Shown here: positions 1 to 8,996 of the stretch, piece after piece | Layout: every line of letters begins with the position of its first letter | How positions within the stretch are numbered: position 1 is the first letter of the stretch | DNA from: Candidatus Poribacteria bacterium | GTDB taxonomy: Bacteria; Poribacteria; WGA-4E; WGA-3G | DNA length: 64,000 nt | Assembly (NCBI GenBank): GCA_022825825.1 | Contig: JAJDWA010000050.1 | Coordinates: 36,165 to 100,164 of the forward strand | Direction of reading: 5' to 3' | Position numbers and translations under genes: made by a program | The notes under the pieces: generated by a model | Databases searched by the model: none | Told to the model about the DNA's origin: nothing | What the model saw: the letters and a program-made list of their open reading frames with translations, nothing else

Positions 1-2
1 AG

Positions 3-341
3 ACAGATCGTTCTGGTCGCGTTCAAGCTTTAATAGAACGTTACGACCTCGTTTTTTCACTGTTGAAAAAATACGATTTCTTCCCACTCGAACACCTATT
101 TCGGATTCAGTATAAGGTCCCTCTCATTCTCTTGGGAGCACGAAGTTGGAAAGTTTCAGTTCCTGAGTCCCGTTTTGTTTACGCCGCGGATTTAGTTGGA
201 CACGTTGATGGTGTGAGTAAGTATAACTACCAAGGAGCGGTGCTTAGAAAATTATGTGAAGTTGCCTGTAGTGATGGCTTTGGTGTGTTTGAGCAGATCA
301 AACGGGACCCTCAGCGGCTATTGGAAATCGTAAGTGGATAG
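3..341 (+). CDS. Hypothetical protein, 5' end outside the window
   Basis: This reading frame is open from the left edge and ends with TAG at 339-341. Because it is open upstream of the TTG at 63, I read it as the C-terminal part of a longer protein. I recognise no domain in the roughly 112 visible residues. They are mixed helix/strand in character, with a hydrophobic strand (PLILLGA) and a conserved-looking RFVYAADLVGHVDGV stretch. There is no signal peptide or membrane segment in the visible part. Confidence 0.45.
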   Translation, partial: TDRSGRVQALIERYDLVFSLLKKYDFFPLEHLFRIQYKVPLILLGARSWKVSVPESRFVYAADLVGHVDGVSKYNYQGAVLRKLCEVACSDGFGVFEQIKRDPQRLLEIVSG

Positions 342-486
342 TCAGAAGATATCCCGTTCACACCGGTATCCGACAGCGACATCCCTCATGATTCCGATCA
401 CCTTTGTAACGAGGGCGCGGTAGCGACTTGGATTCGGAGCCTCGGCTTAACATGGAAACCTGACTTACATACCCAGGAGAGAATCA

Positions 487-1536
487 GTGCTGAATAAGAT
501 ATTCATTTTTATTAGCATCCTTATTATCCTTGCCACCACTACCTGTACAAGCGAAGATACTTGGACTTGGAAAGATGATAGCAATATGGAGCATGTCCAA
601 GTAGACAAATGGGTTGTACCCGAAAGGATTACTGCCACAGTTTTAAGTACGGATAGAATAAGGGACATTCGGTATTCCTCTGATGGAAGGATACTTGCTG
701 TCGCAAGAGGCTATAGTATTACACTATACAATATAGATAAAAGAGAAGAGCATTTCGTATTCTCTGATCACACAAATTGGGTTCAATCCATTTCTTTCAG
801 TCCCGATGGAGATACACTCGCAAGTGCCAGTTGGGATAAGACAATCCGCCTTTGGGATACCAACACAGGAAAACTCAAATATACACTCACCCACCCTAAA
901 GATTGGACCTGGAGCGTCTCTTTCAGTCCAGATGGAGAAACACTTGCGAGCGGAAGTTGGGGCACGATCTATCTCTGGGATACCCATACAGGAGATCTGA
1001 AAAAAACATTCACGAACCCACAAGACTGGGGAGAGATAAAATCTATCTCTTTCAGTCCGGATGGTTACACGCTGGCAAGTTCCAGTGAAGACAAATACAT
1101 CTACCTCTGGAATACCAACACAGGAGAACTGAAAAAGACATTACGACCTACTAACGAATTCGGAGAAATAAATTTCATCGTTTTCAGTCCCGATGGACAC
1201 ATACTTGCAAGTGCGAATGGAAGAACTGTCCAATTATGGGATGTCAATACAGGAAAGCTCGAAAAAATACTTACTGGACATAGAAATTGGGTCGAATCCA
1301 TCGTTTTCAGTCCCGATGGACACACACTTGCGAGTGCAAGTAGAGACGGAGATGTCCGTCTTTGGGATACCAGCACAGGCACTCTCAAATACACACTCAC
1401 CGCATATCGCGAAAATCAATATGGAAAGTATCGGGACCCTAAATGGTCAGTATCCTTTAGTCCAGATGGAAAGACACTCGCCACAGCAAGTGATTTTGCA
1501 ACAATTTACTTCTGGAGACACAAAGAAAAGTTTTAA
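487..1536 (+). CDS. Secreted WD40 repeat beta-propeller protein
   Basis: The protein has 349 aa and starts at GTG 487, six bases after an AGGAGA ribosome site. Residues 1-21 form a hydrophobic export signal (LNKIFIFISILIILATTTC); the Cys could act as a weak lipobox, so this may be a lipoprotein. From about residue 55 there are seven WD40 blades with the repeated core SFSPDG.TLASAS..., each closing on LWDTNTG, enough for one complete seven-bladed propeller. Such propellers are binding scaffolds without catalysis, and the partner is unknown. No operon partner is visible and the next confident gene begins 465 bp downstream. Confidence 0.85.
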   Translation: MLNKIFIFISILIILATTTCTSEDTWTWKDDSNMEHVQVDKWVVPERITATVLSTDRIRDIRYSSDGRILAVARGYSITLYNIDKREEHFVFSDHTNWVQSISFSPDGDTLASASWDKTIRLWDTNTGKLKYTLTHPKDWTWSVSFSPDGETLASGSWGTIYLWDTHTGDLKKTFTNPQDWGEIKSISFSPDGYTLASSSEDKYIYLWNTNTGELKKTLRPTNEFGEINFIVFSPDGHILASANGRTVQLWDVNTGKLEKILTGHRNWVESIVFSPDGHTLASASRDGDVRLWDTSTGTLKYTLTAYRENQYGKYRDPKWSVSFSPDGKTLATASDFATIYFWRHKEKF

Positions 1537-2001
1537 TTTACTTCACAATGAAGCGTATGATCTGACGCTTGCTGGAGCGATCTGCTTTCCGATGACCTCA
1601 TCGCAACCGTCCGCTTGGTATTCTTCGCGATAACTAACGAAAAGAAAGATGAAGCGACTATGGGATCGTCAAAATTATATAGCTTCCGGGAAAGTGTTTA
1701 CGATGAGTAACAATACACGCGATACATTTGCGGCTTTAAGGTTAGAGATACGCAAGCGTTCGGTGTATAAGGAACATCTTGGTGAAGAGCGACGCTTAAC
1801 ACGCAAGCAAGGCTGTAAATCGGTGGAAAATCACACTCTTGGGGTATCGGTTATTGAAGTCGATCAAGACGTGGTATAGGTGGCCAGGCTAAAGTCTTAT
1901 GGATGGGGGGAGCGTAAAAAAATCAGTTTTTCTCGGTTTGTCTGCCTACATAGGAATCATTTAATTTATTCGACAGTAGGCGAAGAGAGGGAAGTAGGAT
2001 T
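1537..2001. other. Intergenic stretch without a confident gene
   Basis: Only a 76-codon frame (1649-1879) is open here. It is rich in Arg and Lys, lacks a clear ribosome site and matches no family I know. A purine-rich tract (GAGAGGGAAGTAGGA) just before 2002 is the ribosome site of the next gene. No terminator hairpin or repeat is obvious. Confidence 0.4.
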
Positions 2002-2532
2002 ATGTGTCTTCAAGTTACGATTGATCAAATACGGGACGGTATAGAACAGGGGATATTAAAAGCCGAGCGTCACGCTATTGTAGAGAAACTCCTTCGAGGG
2101 TTAGGGTGGCAAACAGATGATAAAATGTTCGTCGTCCGTAAATATAGGATCGGAGGCAGAACAATAGACTACGGATTGCGTAATAATCTGGCATGGCCTC
2201 TTGCCTTCATTGAGGTCAAGAATATTAGCGAGTTAGACAGTGTTGCGGCAAGGCAAATCTTTTCGTCTGCGATTAGAAGGCGTGTGCCGATATTTGTGCT
2301 TACCGATGGTCGAGTGTGGAGATTCTTTCACACCTTTGGAAGCGATGATTACGCCGACTGCCAAGTCTGTGCATTGGATCTCATCGATGGCGACAGTAAG
2401 ACCAATGCCCTCCTGTTACAGAGATACTTGAGTTACAAGTCCCTTCAGGATGGCGATGCGGCTCGTGCTATTGAAAATAACTATCTCCTGTTGGTGGAAG
2501 CCAAACATCTCTCGGAAAGGAAGATAATGTGA
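2002..2532 (+). CDS. HsdR-N-like PD-(D/E)XK nuclease-fold protein
   Basis: This 176-aa protein starts at ATG 2002 after a strong purine-rich ribosome site. The N-terminal half resembles the restriction endonuclease-like domain found at the start of type I restriction subunit R: an early ERHAIVEKLLRGLGW helix, then TIDYGL, then AFIEVKN. This gives the D...ExK arrangement of a PD-(D/E)XK active site. A later strand (VPIFVLTDGRVWRFF) is also typical of that family. No helicase follows, so it is a stand-alone domain. Its stop overlaps the start of the GIY-YIG gene by 4 bp, so the two are probably co-translated. Whether it acts in defence or on a mobile element is unknown. Confidence 0.6.
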   Translation: MCLQVTIDQIRDGIEQGILKAERHAIVEKLLRGLGWQTDDKMFVVRKYRIGGRTIDYGLRNNLAWPLAFIEVKNISELDSVAARQIFSSAIRRRVPIFVLTDGRVWRFFHTFGSDDYADCQVCALDLIDGDSKTNALLLQRYLSYKSLQDGDAARAIENNYLLLVEAKHLSERKIM

Positions 2533-3125
2533 CGACTAAAGCGAAAGGGGAGAAACTCCTAGAAGATAATGTCTATATTGTTTATTGCTGGCGGTATGAA
2601 CATCAATCTATCTGTAAAATAGGTAAGAGCATTTTTAGCAAGTTTTATGACAATAGTATAAAGCCGGCATTACGTTTTAGCGTTCTTGACATTGAGATTC
2701 TGGGAATTTGCCTATGTGATAGCAAACAAGCGCGCGACAAACTGGAATTGTATCTATTAGACAAGCGATTCAATAGAGTGCGTTCTGACCGGGAATGGGT
2801 CTACTTAAACTCTCAAGTCAGAGATTGGATTCAGAAAGACTGCCTTGATGGAAATTGGACCGTTGAATATTTCCAAAAATTGGAGAACGAGTATAAAGAA
2901 GCCCATCGTAATCGTAATAAAGAATATCAGCGCAAGAAAAGGGATGAAGAGATTCTTAAAAAACGCGCCCGAAAAATGTACGATCGATATTCTGCTAAGT
3001 CCACATCAGGATTAACCGTTGGAGGTTCTACACTGGCACGCATCATAGTTGCTGAAGATTTGGAGATGCAGGGAGTGGATGCCTCCCGTATAGAAGAATT
3101 GTTAGCGGAAATAGAAGAAAATTAA
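2529..3125 (+). CDS. GIY-YIG nuclease-like protein (T5orf172/MUG113 type)
   Basis: The protein has 198 aa; the start is GTG 2529 inside the stop region of the upstream nuclease-like gene (GTGA overlap). Residues 13-35 (VYIVYCWR...ICKIGKS) match the first strands of the T5orf172/MUG113 branch of the GIY-YIG superfamily. A central Glu (KLELYLLDKRF) and a later REWVYLN strand fit the usual E and EWF positions. The C-terminal half is a highly charged helix (residues 110-150) followed by a short acidic tail, perhaps a DNA-binding or oligomerisation arm. I infer a two-gene nuclease operon with the preceding gene; the target is unknown. Confidence 0.6.
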   Translation: MTTKAKGEKLLEDNVYIVYCWRYEHQSICKIGKSIFSKFYDNSIKPALRFSVLDIEILGICLCDSKQARDKLELYLLDKRFNRVRSDREWVYLNSQVRDWIQKDCLDGNWTVEYFQKLENEYKEAHRNRNKEYQRKKRDEEILKKRARKMYDRYSAKSTSGLTVGGSTLARIIVAEDLEMQGVDASRIEELLAEIEEN

Positions 3126-3239
3126 CGCTACGGGACAGGGGTCTTGCCTATAGGAGAACTGAAAAAATCACATTTTACGTCTTTTAGAAGAGTGAACGAG
3201 GTTTTATTTACGGAGTATTACCGAGCAAAGGATACCTAT

Positions 3240-4991
3240 ATGAGAACTCAAATTATTCCGATCGCATGGTGTGTGATATTTTCACTTGCTACGTTGTCCC
3301 TCCCCGCGGAAGAACGAGAGACACAACTCCCAAATCTATGGACATTCCACTGGGAGCTTGACGAAACGATAGAGGGACAGGAAAGTGCGATGCCCGTTGA
3401 ACCCGTAGAGGTGACGTTTCTCAACGAGCCGGTAGAAATCGCGTCTCATAGTGCGTCTTTGGCGTTACTGCGGAAGTATTCGGTGCATCTGGGACCTGAA
3501 TGGAGTCCAAGACTTGCGTATAGATTGCTCCAGACTTTTGAATCTATACCCCAAGAAACGAACAATCCTTATGGAGAAACCCCCAGCGTAGAAGCCTCTG
3601 TGTGGCGGTTAGGCAACCGCCATATTCAAGATGACCTTTCGGTGGAATATCGAGATGGACAGCAGGTTGTCACCATCGCTGAAGAGGCGTTTGTGCATGC
3701 AACACCGCTATTAGCGGAAATTGAAGGCGTTCGGGGTAGGTACTTCTCTAAACGTCTACATCATGCCGTGGTTCGGTTTGTCACCGACAGCGGTGCCGAT
3801 AGATACGCCCTTGAACGGATATTACAGGAACGTTACGCCGTCAGCATAAATATCCCAGATTATAGCGAACTCACGCGATATACAACCGGTGAACACGCAG
3901 GACGTTTTTCAGAATTCAAGAACGAAGAACTTATCGCGCTCGTCTCAATGTTAGAAGAGTTTCCGTCAGGTATGCTGAAAACACCAGGACTGAAATATTT
4001 CGTGAGGCGACTTGATGGGCAACCGCATCCGCTTTATCCAGGCGCGCCCGCGGTCGCATGGCCGGGGGCAGGCTATATTGAGTTTATGGAATCTGCCTTT
4101 AGAGCACAAGGCGCGGACTATATTCACCGTTTGATTCTCCATGAAAAAGCACATTTCTTATGGGAATATCTCTTTGATGAGCAACTCAAACAGGATTGGA
4201 TTGAACTTGGCGGTTGGTTTGAAAATCCCGACGATGTTGATGGGTGGTCAACGACAAAACAAGTTGAGTTCGTCTCTGCTTATGCCCATGGTGTAAATCC
4301 GAATGAGGACATGGCGGAGAGCATCAGTTTTTACATTGTGAACCCTGACAAACTTCGTTCGCGTTCGCCTGCCAAATATGAGTTTATCCAGAACCGAGTG
4401 ATGCACGGCACACGCTATCTCTCAAAGATACGCGAGGACTTAACCTTTGAAGTTTACAACCTCTACCCTGATTATGTCTATCCAGGGCGGATTATACGAA
4501 TTGATATACAGGTTGAAGGGGAACCCGAAGAAGATAAACTCATAACGGTAGAAATTGAGATTCATGGAGAGAGTGACTTAGATACTGCACAAACCGCATA
4601 TATCAGAGTTTTTAGTGAAAAAGGCACTTTCTTTGACCTCGCGTGGATGTCTCCGGTTGATGCCAGTGGAATGAGCGTTCCGTCTGGGCATATTCTGCGT
4701 GGAGAAGCAACGCTATCGAAATATGCAGCCAATGGATACTGGAAACCTGACCAAATCCGAATATGGGATGCTCATCGTAATGAGAGACTTGCGTCCCCAA
4801 CAATCAATTTCGGGTGGAAACTCTACATTGACAATCCACTTGCCGATTGTGAACCCCCAATTTATGTCAAAAACTCAATGCGACTTTCCTTATCAGATGC
4901 AACGACTGAAGAAGGCAGACCTTATCAAATTGTTACCGCCCGTTGGCAACTTATTGAAAAAAACGGTATACGGGGTGTTTACGCACTGAAG
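3240..4991 (+). pseudogene. Secreted HExxH metalloprotease-like protein, 5' part (split by IS3 element)
   Basis: ATG 3240 is the best start because it begins a typical signal peptide (MRTQIIPIAWCVIFSLATLS); the open frame also extends upstream to 3144. The protein contains HEKAH (about residue 302), an HExxH zinc-protease motif. A downstream NEDMAESISFYI segment could supply the third ligand Glu. The frame stops inside an inserted element at 4992-6236, and its continuation is at 6238-7209. Joined across the insertion (...GVYALK / YTQMNDENRETY...), it would encode about 900 residues with a C-terminal secretion/sorting domain. The gene is therefore interrupted and probably inactive as a full-length protein. 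Confidence 0.7.
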
Positions 4992-5025
4992 TGCCACCTT
5001 TAATTTGGACCAAAAATTAGAAAAG

Positions 5026-5874
5026 TTAAGACAAGTTTTGTTGCTCAAATTCCACAGGTGTCAAATACCCTAACGCTGAGTGAGGACGTTTCTGATTATA
5101 CACCTGTGTGAGAAACTGCTGGATGCGTTCTCGAGCCTCGGTGATGCTTTGATAGTCATTGAGGTGAACTTCTTCCTCCTTGAGGGTGCGGATGAGTCTT
5201 TCAGCATACCCGTTCTCCCACGGTCGCCCTCTGTGTGCTAACGAGATCTCAATCCCATGATGGGTGAGGATGGAGATATAAGCACTTGAAAGATACTGCA
5301 CGCCTTGATCACTGTGGTGGATCTCTGGAGACCCGTTTTGGTGTAAGGCTGCCTCCAAGGGGTTCAAGGTCAGAGCTTGTGTCAGATGCTGACTCAGATG
5401 CCACCCTCTGATCATGCGAGTGAAGACATCCATGAGGAGGGCAACATACACGAAGCGTCCTTTCAAGCGGACGTAGGTAATATCGCCTACCCAGACCTGA
5501 TCGGGACGACAGACCTCAACGGACTCCAAGCGATTCACCCATGGAAACCGGGCGACTTCCGACGATCTCGTGGTTTGACCGCAAAAACGTTTGACGGAAA
5601 TGGATAAGTTTTCTTCTTTCATCAACCGGGCAACGCGTTTATACCCGACGGTGTATCCTTGACGCAGTAGCAACGCCCTGATGCGCCTATATCCATAGGT
5701 CGGATACCGAGCCGCTAACCGCTGTATTTCCGCTCGCAGGACGTCTTGAGACGGGTCACTTTTCGGTTGATAATAGAAGCTACTTTTGTTGAAACCCAGC
5801 GTCTCACATATCTGTCGCACCGAATACTCCTTGCGCAACGTCTCAATGAGGCGTCGCTGTTGAGATGGATTCAA
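5026..5874 (-). CDS. IS3-family transposase OrfB (DDE integrase core)
   Basis: This is the catalytic part of the IS3 transposase. It has an N-terminal HTH_21-like region (YPTYGYRRIRALL) and an rve integrase core. The three acidic residues are visible as GDITY (first D), HSDQG (second D) and ENGYAERL (E), followed by the usual KRPHSALGYLTPVEF tail. The frame is open upstream of its nominal TTG start, so the working enzyme is expected to be an OrfAB fusion made by -1 frameshifting at the A8 tract. All key residues are present and the element could be active. Confidence 0.9.
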   Translation of the reverse strand: MNPSQQRRLIETLRKEYSVRQICETLGFNKSSFYYQPKSDPSQDVLRAEIQRLAARYPTYGYRRIRALLLRQGYTVGYKRVARLMKEENLSISVKRFCGQTTRSSEVARFPWVNRLESVEVCRPDQVWVGDITYVRLKGRFVYVALLMDVFTRMIRGWHLSQHLTQALTLNPLEAALHQNGSPEIHHSDQGVQYLSSAYISILTHHGIEISLAHRGRPWENGYAERLIRTLKEEEVHLNDYQSITEARERIQQFLTQVYNQKRPHSALGYLTPVEFEQQNLS

Positions 5875-6161
5875 TCCAACAAAGTCGATGCTTTTTTTTG
5901 AATTTCTAATGCCAATGTCAACCGTCCAACAAGTTGCTCGAGTTGAGCGATCCGCTCCGTCGCCTCGCTGGATTGCTTATCCGTGGAGGCAAACAGAGAC
6001 GCCACATTTTCAACGACTTGCTGCTTCCACTTTGAGAGCTGTTGTTCGCTGAGGTTATGTCGCCGACACAGTTCTGCTTGGGAACTTTCACCACTGAGTG
6101 CCTCAAGCACGACTTCTGCTTTAAACTCGGGAGTGTATCTTCTTCGTTTTCGTTTCGCCAT
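5871..6161 (-). CDS. IS3-family OrfA (DNA-binding HTH)
   Basis: The 96-aa protein starts at ATG 6161, preceded by AAAGGAGAATTCCG. The sequence MAKRKRRRYTPEFKAEVVLEAL... is the standard HTH_8 transposase OrfA, with a QAELCRRHNLSEQQLSKWKQQ recognition region. A leucine-zipper-like C-terminal helix follows (IAQLEQLVGRLTLALEIQ) and likely mediates multimerisation. It overlaps orfB by 4 bp in a different phase. It binds the inverted repeats and supplies the N terminus of the fusion transposase. Confidence 0.9.
   Translation of the reverse strand: MAKRKRRRYTPEFKAEVVLEALSGESSQAELCRRHNLSEQQLSKWKQQVVENVASLFASTDKQSSEATERIAQLEQLVGRLTLALEIQKKASTLLD
5891..5899 (-). promoter_or_regulatory. Slippery A8G site for -1 frameshift (orfA/orfB)
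   Basis: On the minus strand the end of orfA contains eight A residues followed by G. Slipping back one base changes the reading from QKKASTLLD-stop to KKSIDFVGLNPSQQRR, which runs directly into OrfB. This is the usual expression signal of IS3-family elements. Confidence 0.75.
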
Positions 6162-6237
6162 CGGAATTCTCCTTTCAATGAGATTGTTATTGTAGCACAA
6201 TCTTGTTTTAGAAAGTGGTCCAGTTTTCCGGTGGCAG

Positions 6238-7209
6238 TACACACAGATGAATGATGAGAATAGGGAAACTTACTCACGGCGCGAAAATTGGGGAGAATAT
6301 AATCCAGAAACCCGTGAGGCAACAGTTAAACTCATTATTCCTGACTACTTTCAGAACGGCACTTATACAATGTCCACCATTACAATGGAAGATGTCGCAT
6401 TAAATGGCGGGAGCGTTTATTTTACTGACTGGTTTGGTGAAGAGCACAATTCAGAACTTGATGAACCCCCGGCTACCATTGAGATTCAAACAACAAATCC
6501 TGATTCGACACAACCTGTTCTGGATATAAATCGGATTACAATTCAAGCAGAACCGACACACCCACACGTACCAAACGGGGAAACCCGCGTTGACATCATT
6601 TTCAGAGTCAAGGATGACATCAGTGGCTATGCCCAAACAGACATGCTGCTACGCGATCCTCAGGGGGGGACGCATTTTTTTCGGCATTATGATGTGGATT
6701 TTTGGGACATCTATTTTTCACGGGATCCGAAGGTTTATGAGATCTATCACAAGACGATTATTTTGCCTGTCGGCAGTGCGCCTGGCACGTGGGGGCTTGC
6801 TGAGATGAACGTCCATGACAAAGCACAGAACACGCTTCGCGCGGATTTCACAGAGATTGTTCGTTTTGAAGTGGAAGAGGGAGCTGCCGCTGCGCCTATA
6901 ATCGCTTCACTTCCTGATGATACACAGTTGCTGGCAAATTACCCCAATCCGTTTAATCCAGAGACTTGGATACCCTACCAATTAGCAAGTGCCAGCGACG
7001 TCCAAATTACCATTTACGATATAAGGGGTCTGTTAGTTCACACACTACCACTTGGGCATCAATCCGCAGGGCATTATACAGGTAGAAGCCGTGCAGCGTA
7101 TTGGGACGGGCGAAATGGTTTCGGAGAAAAAGTCGCCAGTGGCGTCTATTTCTATACACTCACTGCCGGCAAGTTCACAGCGACACGGAAGCTGTTGATA
7201 CGGAAATAA
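6238..7209 (+). pseudogene. 3' part of the split secreted protein with Poribacteria-type C-terminal sorting domain
   Basis: The frame continues the metalloprotease-like gene interrupted at 4991. About 200 residues of beta-rich, Ig-like sequence contain TVKLIIPDYFQNGTYTM and a later INRITIQAEPTHP segment. They are followed by NYPNPFNPETWIPYQL and a FlgD-like/T9SS-type C-terminal domain (YDIRGLLVHTL, YWDGRNGFGEKVASGVYFYTL, ATRKLLIRK). This tail is a hallmark of large exported proteins in Poribacteria. An ATG at 6247 could restart translation, but there is no export signal, so I regard it as a remnant. Confidence 0.7.
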
Positions 7210-7297
7210 GGCATATCAGAAAAACGAGGAAGGAGGGTGTTTTGTTGTCTACTATCCTTCTATTGAAAGCACTGATCCCACGGTGCACTCGGAAACT

Positions 7298-7456
7298 ATG
7301 CAGAATGTATCACTTCAGCAAGCCGTCAAAATGACAGGCAAGAGCGAATCAACGCTCCGTCGCGATGTGAAAAAAGGAAAGGTATCCGTAGGACGCGCAA
7401 GCGTGAACTTTTACGTGATTTCCAATTCAATTTGCCACTTGCGAAACCACTCATAA
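7298..7456 (+). pseudogene. N-terminal fragment of a helix-turn-helix protein
   Basis: The 52-codon frame begins MQNVSLQQAVKMTGKSEST and continues LRRDVKKGKVSVGRA. It resembles the first 40 residues of the protein at 8381-8863 (ESTLRRDIASGKVS). Similarity ends near 7415, exactly where the convergent GIY-YIG gene ends on the other strand. It is probably a gene broken by arrival of that element. Confidence 0.5.
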
Positions 7457-8169
7457 AGAGTTTTGTAGGGAATTTGTTCAAACGCTTTGAAAAATTGCTT
7501 GCGTTTTTCGGTTATATCCATATTCATCGGCATAAGAAGGACAAAGAAAAACCACCTTGCCTGCGCGTATTCGGGACGTTTCTTTGTTTCTGACATCTTC
7601 TGACATGCCTCTGCGCTGTGCCTCTTGCCATATCTCGGATTCTTCGCCCCGCGTTTTGTTTCCGACATCCTCTGACAAGTTTCTGCGCTGTGCTTCTTGC
7701 CATACATAGAGGCGTTTTCACCTGTCCTACCATAATTTTTACCCTTCTTTGTTTCCGATATTTTCTGGCATATCTCTGTGGGACGACGCTTGCCCTTGAG
7801 TGCTTCCGAAATATTCTGGCGATGTTCTACACTAAGTTTCTTGCCATAAAACGGATGCTTTTCACCGCTTACGGTTTCTGATGTCCAACCCTCCCCGCCT
7901 TCTGTTTGATTATACCCGTTATGAAAGTCGCCGAAATGTGCTATCCAATACATTTCCCTTTCTTTGAGGTATTCAGGATCCGTAATTCCGTCCTCGATGA
8001 TCTCACGGGTAAAGTTTTCCTTACCATATTTAGCCATCGCATCCTTTAAGGATTTACTATCACGCTTATCCCTCCAACGCTGTTTATCGCGCACAGGAAG
8101 ATCGCGTTCAGTTTTCCCTGTGTAACCTTTTCCGTTAATCTTGTTTCGCCATCTGTAAATAGTTGCCAT
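7411..8169 (-). CDS. GIY-YIG homing endonuclease with NUMOD3 repeats
   Basis: The protein has 252 aa. Residues 1-90 form a GIY-YIG nuclease domain (IYRWRNKINGKGYTGKT, then a conserved Arg region, then the catalytic Glu in EREMYWIAHF). Residues 100-200 hold three NUMOD3-type DNA-binding repeats, each with a G(E/A)...(F/M/R)YGKK/R(L/H)S.E core followed by a Q.(I/M)SE(A/T)...K helix. This is the architecture of phage-type and intron-type homing endonucleases, but no intron or intein is visible. The gene follows a strong promoter and a 71-bp structured leader almost identical to that of the TnpB gene at 34.4-35.6 kb. Its 3' end abuts a broken HTH gene. Confidence 0.85.
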   Translation of the reverse strand: MATIYRWRNKINGKGYTGKTERDLPVRDKQRWRDKRDSKSLKDAMAKYGKENFTREIIEDGITDPEYLKEREMYWIAHFGDFHNGYNQTEGGEGWTSETVSGEKHPFYGKKLSVEHRQNISEALKGKRRPTEICQKISETKKGKNYGRTGENASMYGKKHSAETCQRMSETKRGAKNPRYGKRHSAEACQKMSETKKRPEYAQARWFFFVLLMPMNMDITEKRKQFFKAFEQIPYKTLYEWFRKWQIELEIT

Positions 8170-8187
8170 TGTGGGTCACCAGTTACC

Positions 8188-8258
8188 AGTCTTTAACCCC
8201 TGCAAAGTAGGTAGGCAGACACGCCACCAAGCAGTGACGCTTTGCATGTCTGCCAACT
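8188..8258 (-). ncRNA. Structured leader RNA (nested pseudoknot), copy 1
   Basis: Read on the minus strand, this 71-bp block begins at the expected transcription start and ends 18 nt before the GIY-YIG start codon. Outer stem GGCAGACA/TGTCTGCC encloses a small hairpin. TGCAAAG inside the loop can pair with CTTTGCA downstream of the stem, giving a pseudoknot, followed by GGGGTTAAAG. It matches 35624-35694 at 65 of 71 positions; five of the six differences lie in the inner hairpin and one is a compensated base pair. Confidence 0.6.
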
Positions 8259-8267
8259 GGTCTAAAT

Positions 8268-8296
8268 ATGATAGCATTTTGGCACTTTTCTGTCAA
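8268..8296 (-). promoter_or_regulatory. Sigma-70 type promoter of the GIY-YIG gene
   Basis: The minus strand reads TTGACA, 17 bp spacer, TATCAT. The predicted start falls at about 8260, at the beginning of the structured leader. Confidence 0.7.
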
Positions 8297-8380
8297 TGTT
8301 TTTTTTGAAACTAACGCAGACTGGATTTCGTTTGATATACTCAAAATTTCCCACATGACACGAAATGAGGGGTAATGAGT

Positions 8381-8863
8381 ATGTCAAAAATAACTATTAT
8401 CGAGGCAGTCAAACGGATCCCTGTGAGTGAGTCAACCCTCCGCAGAGACATCGCTTCTGGCAAGGTATCATCAGAAAAGGACGCAAGAGGCAGACGTGTT
8501 ATTGACGTGGCAGAATTGCAACGTGCCTATGAAGAACTGAAAACCACCAGGAACGATGCCCAGCCAACTGAACAAACGAATAACAAGACAATGACCGGGC
8601 ATGACAGGGCAGAAATTCTCGCGGTGAAGGACAATCAGATCGCCGATCTCCGTAATCAACTCGAGAAGGCAGAGTCCCAGTTTCAACTCGCGACGACCGA
8701 GAAAACAAAACTCCTGAACTTGCTATCTGCCGAGAAAGAAGAAAAGCGCGAACTAAAAGCGGAAATGCTCGCCCTGATGCCCCCACCAGAGGAAAGACAG
8801 CAGAAAACATCTCCAAACCAAATCAAACCACGCTGTTGGCTTCAAAGACTGATTGGAGCGTGA
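8381..8863 (+). CDS. MerR/helix-turn-helix-like DNA-binding protein with coiled coil
   Basis: I choose ATG 8381 because GAGGGG lies 8 bases upstream; an in-frame ATG at 8375 is too close to it. The product is about 160 aa. Residues 1-45 form a HTH (TIIEAVKRIPVSESTLRRDI...GRRVIDVAELQRAY) like those of plasmid or phage accessory proteins. Residues 75-130 are a heptad-rich helix (DNQIADLRNQLEKAESQFQL...LLSAEKEEKRELKAEM), probably for dimerisation. The layout resembles plasmid replication-associated DNA-binding proteins. A fragment of a paralogue is at 7298. Confidence 0.6.
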   Translation: MSKITIIEAVKRIPVSESTLRRDIASGKVSSEKDARGRRVIDVAELQRAYEELKTTRNDAQPTEQTNNKTMTGHDRAEILAVKDNQIADLRNQLEKAESQFQLATTEKTKLLNLLSAEKEEKRELKAEMLALMPPPEERQQKTSPNQIKPRCWLQRLIGA

Positions 8864-8889
8864 TAGCCCCGTCGCATCAAAAAAGCGAC

Positions 8890-8918
8890 TTGCCTAATTT
8901 TCGCAAATCTGATATACT
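8890..8918 (+). promoter_or_regulatory. Sigma-70 type promoter
   Basis: TTGCCT and TATACT are separated by 17 bp. The predicted start (about 8925) lies just before the pseudoknot-forming leader at 8933. Confidence 0.65.
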
Positions 8919-8932
8919 CTTAAAACCAGTTT

Positions 8933-8996
8933 GGGTGGCACTGCTAAGACTCGGAGTCTCACTCCGTTTCTGCCACCCTCCCACCTTAGCAGGGGG
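8933..8996 (+). ncRNA. Structured leader RNA (nested pseudoknot), divergent copy
   Basis: Stem GGGTGGCA (8933-8940)/TGCCACCC (8971-8978) encloses hairpin CGGAGT/ACTCCG. CTGCTAAG (8941-8948) can pair with CTTAGCAG (8985-8992), giving the same pseudoknot topology as the leaders at 8188 and 35624, again followed by GGGG and an A/T-rich stretch. Sequence is almost entirely different while pairing is preserved, which argues for a real RNA structure. Function unknown. Confidence 0.55.

Larger units (their letters stand above)
4992..6236 (-). mobile_element. IS3-family insertion sequence, apparently complete
   Basis: The element is bounded by imperfect terminal inverted repeats. The left end starts TGCCACC...TTGGACCA and the reverse complement of the right end starts TGCCACC...CTGGACCA. 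It carries overlapping orfA and orfB on the minus strand in the normal IS3 arrangement, with an A8G slippage tract between them. The flanking 4-mers are GAAG on the left and GTAC on the right, so no perfect target duplication is seen. Removing the element plus 1 or 4 bp restores the host reading frame. Related debris lies at 24301-24757, and a lone similar end at 35990. Confidence 0.85.

Noticed and set aside
724..1633. Several overlapping frames on both strands within the WD40 gene
   Set aside because: They arise from the internal repeats of the WD40 coding sequence.
1649..1879. 76-codon frame after the WD40 gene
   Set aside because: No ribosome site, no recognisable domain and a basic composition typical of chance frames; not called as a gene.
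8933..8996. HDV-like or twister ribozyme for the pseudoknot leader
   Set aside because: The order of helices is similar to HDV, but the inner hairpin is too long, its loop too short and the conserved catalytic bases are not seen; no match to the twister consensus.
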